A stretch of DNA of 60,044 nucleotides from Gammaproteobacteria bacterium (GTDB taxonomy: Bacteria > Pseudomonadota > Gammaproteobacteria > SZUA-229): contig JAOUKT010000013.1 of the NCBI GenBank assembly GCA_029882395.1, forward strand, positions 1 through 60,044. The letters run 5' to 3'. This document shows positions 57,601-60,044 of the stretch, one piece after another. Positions within the stretch are counted from its first letter, which is position 1. Each line of letters begins with the position of its first letter. A program made the translations under genes and the position numbers. The notes under the pieces were generated by a model that did no database searches, was not told where the DNA came from, and saw only the letters and a program-made list of their open reading frames with translations.

Positions 57601-57670
57601 ATGCTAGCATTAACCGTTAGTGTCTAACGGCAGACAAGCACAATCTGTAACAGCTTATGCTTGTCTGCCG
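57601..57670. repeat. Cluster of three inverted repeats after the giant gene
   Basis: ATGCTAGCAT is a perfect palindrome (57601-57610). CCGTTAG-TGT-CTAACGG forms a 7-bp hairpin (57614-57630). CGGCAGACAAGCA and TGCTTGTCTGCCG form a perfect 13-bp stem with a 17-nt loop (57628-57670). The second and third share three bases and cannot both form. No long T-run follows. Confidence 0.6.
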
Positions 57671-57793
57671 ACATTCTATAAAAATAAATCGCTTTAATCG
57701 CCTGTGTTTATCGCTTAATTTTTTCATTTGAAAAGTTTTTTTACAAAAATCTGAATTTCATGATCTGCATCAGCATCGTGCTCGCTGTATCAC

Positions 57794-57823
57794 TTGACAT
57801 AACGGTGTAAATTAACAGATAGT
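57794..57823 (+). promoter_or_regulatory. Probable sigma-70 promoter of the histidine kinase
   Basis: A perfect TTGACA (-35) and GATAGT (-10, 4 of 6 matches) are 18 nt apart, 60-70 nt upstream of the kinase start region. Confidence 0.45.
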
Positions 57824-57884
57824 ATGCGTCATCCCGTGGTTGTGATCACATAAATTAAAGCATTCATGAGTACGAGGCAGCAGC

Positions 57885-59927
57885 ATTAAACCGATATATC
57901 GCAATATTCTCTCCAGTTGTCCGCTAAGCGTTTTTTTAAGCAGTTTTTTTCTTCTGCTGATTACTCCGGCCGTGTTTGCTGATGCCGTTGATTTTTCAAC
58001 AGCAGTTGATATTAGCTCAGCAAAAATAGCTTTAGTAGCAAAGTCCAAAGTCTTTGTCGATCCGCTGCATGAACTTGTTGAAGATGACCTTTTAAAGTAT
58101 CCGCTTTCTGATAAAGAGCTAAGCCATAAAAATGTGGCCAGTTTTGGCTTTAGTCAGCATACGCACTGGTTTTTAGTTACATTACACAATTCTCAATCAA
58201 CACAGATAAATAGACTGCTGGTTTTTGAGCCTAGCTGGCTGGATGAAATTGAAGTCATATTGGTCGCAGCAGATGGCAACAAACAAAGACATATTGGTGG
58301 CGATAATATCCGTTTTGAAAACAGATCGTTGCAGCATCAGAATATTAATTTTGAATTAACTATAGCCCCAGGTATTAATCAGTTACTTGTGCGTACCCGT
58401 ACGGTCGACCCTTATCATGTGGCGATGACACTCTGGGAGCAGAAGGCATTTTTAAAAAGCAATAATACCGAAATGCTGTATTTAGGTATCTTATACGGCG
58501 CTGTCATAGCGATGCTGTTATACAACCTGATGCTGTTTATATCAGTAAGAGAAAAAGTCTATGCCGCCTATATCACTTATCTGTTCTTTTTCCTTCTCAT
58601 GCACGCGGCATACAACGGTTACCTTTATCCGCTTTTGTGGCCAAACTCTCCCGTCTTGGATAGCTGGGCGCATTCGATATTTATTTATTTATTTGTAGGC
58701 TCGGGCCTGTTTTTTGCCATTAGTTTTCTTGAATTACGCGTCAAACAAATACAGGCTTACCGCTGGTCTCTGGGTCTGGGCCTTCTTATGCTGGTTTCAT
58801 TTTGTTTAACCGCTTTCGGTGGTTATGCATTACATGTCAACAGTTCAATTATCTGGGTGCTGATTTATGCACCGTTTGTCTTGTGTTTGGGCTTACTTTC
58901 CCTTATCGCGGGCAACAGAGCGGCACGTTTCTTTTTAAGTGCTGCGGTAGCAGGTTTTATCGGCTCTTTTATCACAGGCCTTGCGGTGATGGGTATTATT
59001 GAATACACATACCTGACCTATCATGCCGTTGATATCGGCATGTTGATTGATGCTATTTTACTCTCTTTCGCACTGGCAGACCGGCTAAGACTGGCAAGGG
59101 CCCAGGCGGAAGAGGCTAAAGCACAGCTGTTACAAACTACCAACAAGTACGCGCAACAACTTGAAAAAACTGTCGCATTACGCACCATTGAATTAAGTAA
59201 AGCCAATGCTGCAAAAGACAAGTTCTTTTCAATCATTGCGCATGACCTGAGGGGGCCGATAGGCAGCCTGGCTTCATTGTTTAATAATGTCATTACCAGG
59301 GCTGATGAATTTACAGAAGTAGAATTAAATCTGGCCAGAACAGCGACAACAAATACTAAAAACTTTCTTGAACAGTTGCTGACATGGGCGCGCAGTCAGC
59401 AAGGCAATGTTGAAACCAATATCAGTGCAATTAATATCAAAGATACATTAATTGAAATGCAGTCATTGTTTGCTATTCAGGCCCGAAGTAAAAATATAAA
59501 ACTGAGGCTGACTGATGTAGAAGCCTGTTGGGTCTTTGCCGACCCGGATATGCTGGTGACGATACTGAGAAACCTGATAAACAACGCACTTAAATTCAGC
59601 AACAGCGGGGGTACCGTTACAGCCAGTCTCACAACTGAAAAGGATCATTGTCTTATAAAAATTATCGATACAGGTGTGGGTATAAATGATAAAGATAAAC
59701 TGAATCTGTTCAGGTTGGATAAAAAGTCATACTCCACTTCAGGTACGAATGAAGAAACAGGCAGTGGCCTGGGTTTGATTTTATGTGCGGAGTTTGTGGA
59801 AAGAAACAATGGCACAATAGGCGTAGATAGCGTAGCCGGTGAGGGCTCAATATTCTGGTTCACGCTGCCTAAAGTTGCACAAAACACATCAGAGCAGAGG
59901 CCTGAGCGGGATATTGTGCAGCGATAA
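57885..59927 (+). CDS. 7TMR-DISM hybrid sensor histidine kinase, unusual start
   Basis: About 680 aa. The usual start codons begin only at GTG 57972, but the in-frame bases just upstream encode a textbook signal peptide (LSVFLSSFFLLLITPAVFA). I therefore extend to an ATT at 57885 with GAGG 7 nt before it; a one-base error after the ATG at 57866 is the alternative. Next comes a periplasmic 7TMR-DISMED2-like domain (about 50-200), seven membrane spans (about 205-400), and a coiled coil. A HisKA domain (SIIAHDLRGP, His453) and an ATPase domain (LRNLINNALKFSNSGG, GVGINDKDK, GSGLGLILC) complete the kinase. There is no receiver domain or regulator gene beside it. Confidence 0.85.
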   Translation: MKPIYRNILSSCPLSVFLSSFFLLLITPAVFADAVDFSTAVDISSAKIALVAKSKVFVDPLHELVEDDLLKYPLSDKELSHKNVASFGFSQHTHWFLVTLHNSQSTQINRLLVFEPSWLDEIEVILVAADGNKQRHIGGDNIRFENRSLQHQNINFELTIAPGINQLLVRTRTVDPYHVAMTLWEQKAFLKSNNTEMLYLGILYGAVIAMLLYNLMLFISVREKVYAAYITYLFFFLLMHAAYNGYLYPLLWPNSPVLDSWAHSIFIYLFVGSGLFFAISFLELRVKQIQAYRWSLGLGLLMLVSFCLTAFGGYALHVNSSIIWVLIYAPFVLCLGLLSLIAGNRAARFFLSAAVAGFIGSFITGLAVMGIIEYTYLTYHAVDIGMLIDAILLSFALADRLRLARAQAEEAKAQLLQTTNKYAQQLEKTVALRTIELSKANAAKDKFFSIIAHDLRGPIGSLASLFNNVITRADEFTEVELNLARTATTNTKNFLEQLLTWARSQQGNVETNISAINIKDTLIEMQSLFAIQARSKNIKLRLTDVEACWVFADPDMLVTILRNLINNALKFSNSGGTVTASLTTEKDHCLIKIIDTGVGINDKDKLNLFRLDKKSYSTSGTNEETGSGLGLILCAEFVERNNGTIGVDSVAGEGSIFWFTLPKVAQNTSEQRPERDIVQR

Positions 59928-59937
59928 ATGATAAGCT

Positions 59938-59960
59938 TGCCGGGACCTGTCGTCCCGGCA
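59938..59960. terminator. Hairpin between convergent genes
   Basis: TGCCGGGAC and GTCCCGGCA form a perfect 9-bp stem with a 5-nt loop, 11 nt after the kinase stop. The following T-run is poor, so termination may be weak. Confidence 0.6.
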
Positions 59961-59969
59961 GCGACCTTG

Positions 59970-60044
59970 TTATTTGGCTGACATATCCTGACCGCAACAC
60001 ATCGGCGACTTCACTTTGCCGTGTCCGTCAGGGCATTCAGAAAC
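59970..60044 (-). CDS. C-terminal end of a small Cys-rich (zinc-ribbon or rubredoxin-like) protein
   Basis: The last 24 codons plus TAA, running off the window edge. The translated end contains ECPDGHG and SPMCCGQDMSAK. Short zinc-ribbon or rubredoxin-like proteins often end with PMCCG. Codon use and the hairpin just after the stop support a real gene. The 5' part is outside the window. Confidence 0.6.
   Translation of the reverse strand, partial: VSECPDGHGKVKSPMCCGQDMSAK

Overview
The window looks like chromosomal DNA of a gammaproteobacterium with sulfur-based metabolism, probably a sulfur oxidiser related to Thiotrichales-type lineages. That placement is inferred from gene content only: DsrE/TusA-type sulfur carriers, a YeeE/YedE sulfur transporter and two exported rhodaneses. 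Other pointers are a gammaproteobacterial glycogen locus, an amylosucrase/sucrose-phosphate synthase set, and Kef, PAS-GGDEF and 7TMR-DISM proteins. Base composition is moderate to AT-rich and genes are closely packed. There are no rRNA or tRNA genes, insertion sequences, CRISPR arrays or phage genes.

Layout. (1) 1-3.3 kb, minus strand: two tandem DUF4386 membrane proteins (the first cut by the window edge), an alpha/beta hydrolase and a secreted endonuclease I. (2) 3.8-16.4 kb: a sulfur-relay and envelope island. A Cys-rich PAS-LuxR regulator is followed by three very small DsrE/F/H-like proteins, one of them a 57-aa gene easily missed. Next come a GT39/ArnT-like membrane glycosyltransferase, a YeeE/YedE transporter, a TusA-like carrier, two paralogous single-span microproteins, an FAD amine-oxidase-like enzyme and a B12-binding radical SAM enzyme. 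A GT2/radical-SAM pair converges on them from the other strand, and a secreted two-domain rhodanese ends the region. (3) 16.5-34.4 kb: carbohydrate storage. On the minus strand glgB-glgA are intact, but the glgC directly behind them is a decayed 3' remnant. On the plus strand a decayed 3' remnant of glgP precedes an intact sucrose operon (sucrose-phosphate synthase, sucrose-phosphatase, fructokinase, amylosucrase). Phosphoglucomutase, glucose-6-phosphate isomerase, glucokinase and a Kef-type antiporter follow. The pattern suggests glycogen turnover through ADP-glucose is being lost here while sucrose plus amylosucrase is kept as a route to alpha-glucan. (4) 34.9-44.6 kb: mixed genes, namely a cupin-like unknown, a PAS-GGDEF diguanylate cyclase, a second secreted rhodanese with a small partner, a chemoreceptor with a C-terminal zinc-binding (CZB) domain, an AlaDH/carboxyethylornithine-synthase-like dehydrogenase, an LprI-type secreted protein and a DUF3050 protein. 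(5) 45.1-51.7 kb: a six-gene cluster XpaC-like / TelA-like / DUF4178 / large lipoprotein / double DUF350 / membrane-anchored spermidine-synthase-like protein. It resembles a polyamine-linked envelope-stress module and is one of the two best candidates for a little-described system, with the sulfur island as the other. (6) 52.5-60 kb: a 1675-aa mosaic surface lipoprotein, a 7TMR-DISM histidine kinase whose start is unusual, and the 3' end of a small Cys-rich gene.

All function assignments rest on motifs and family resemblance read by eye. No database search or alignment was run.
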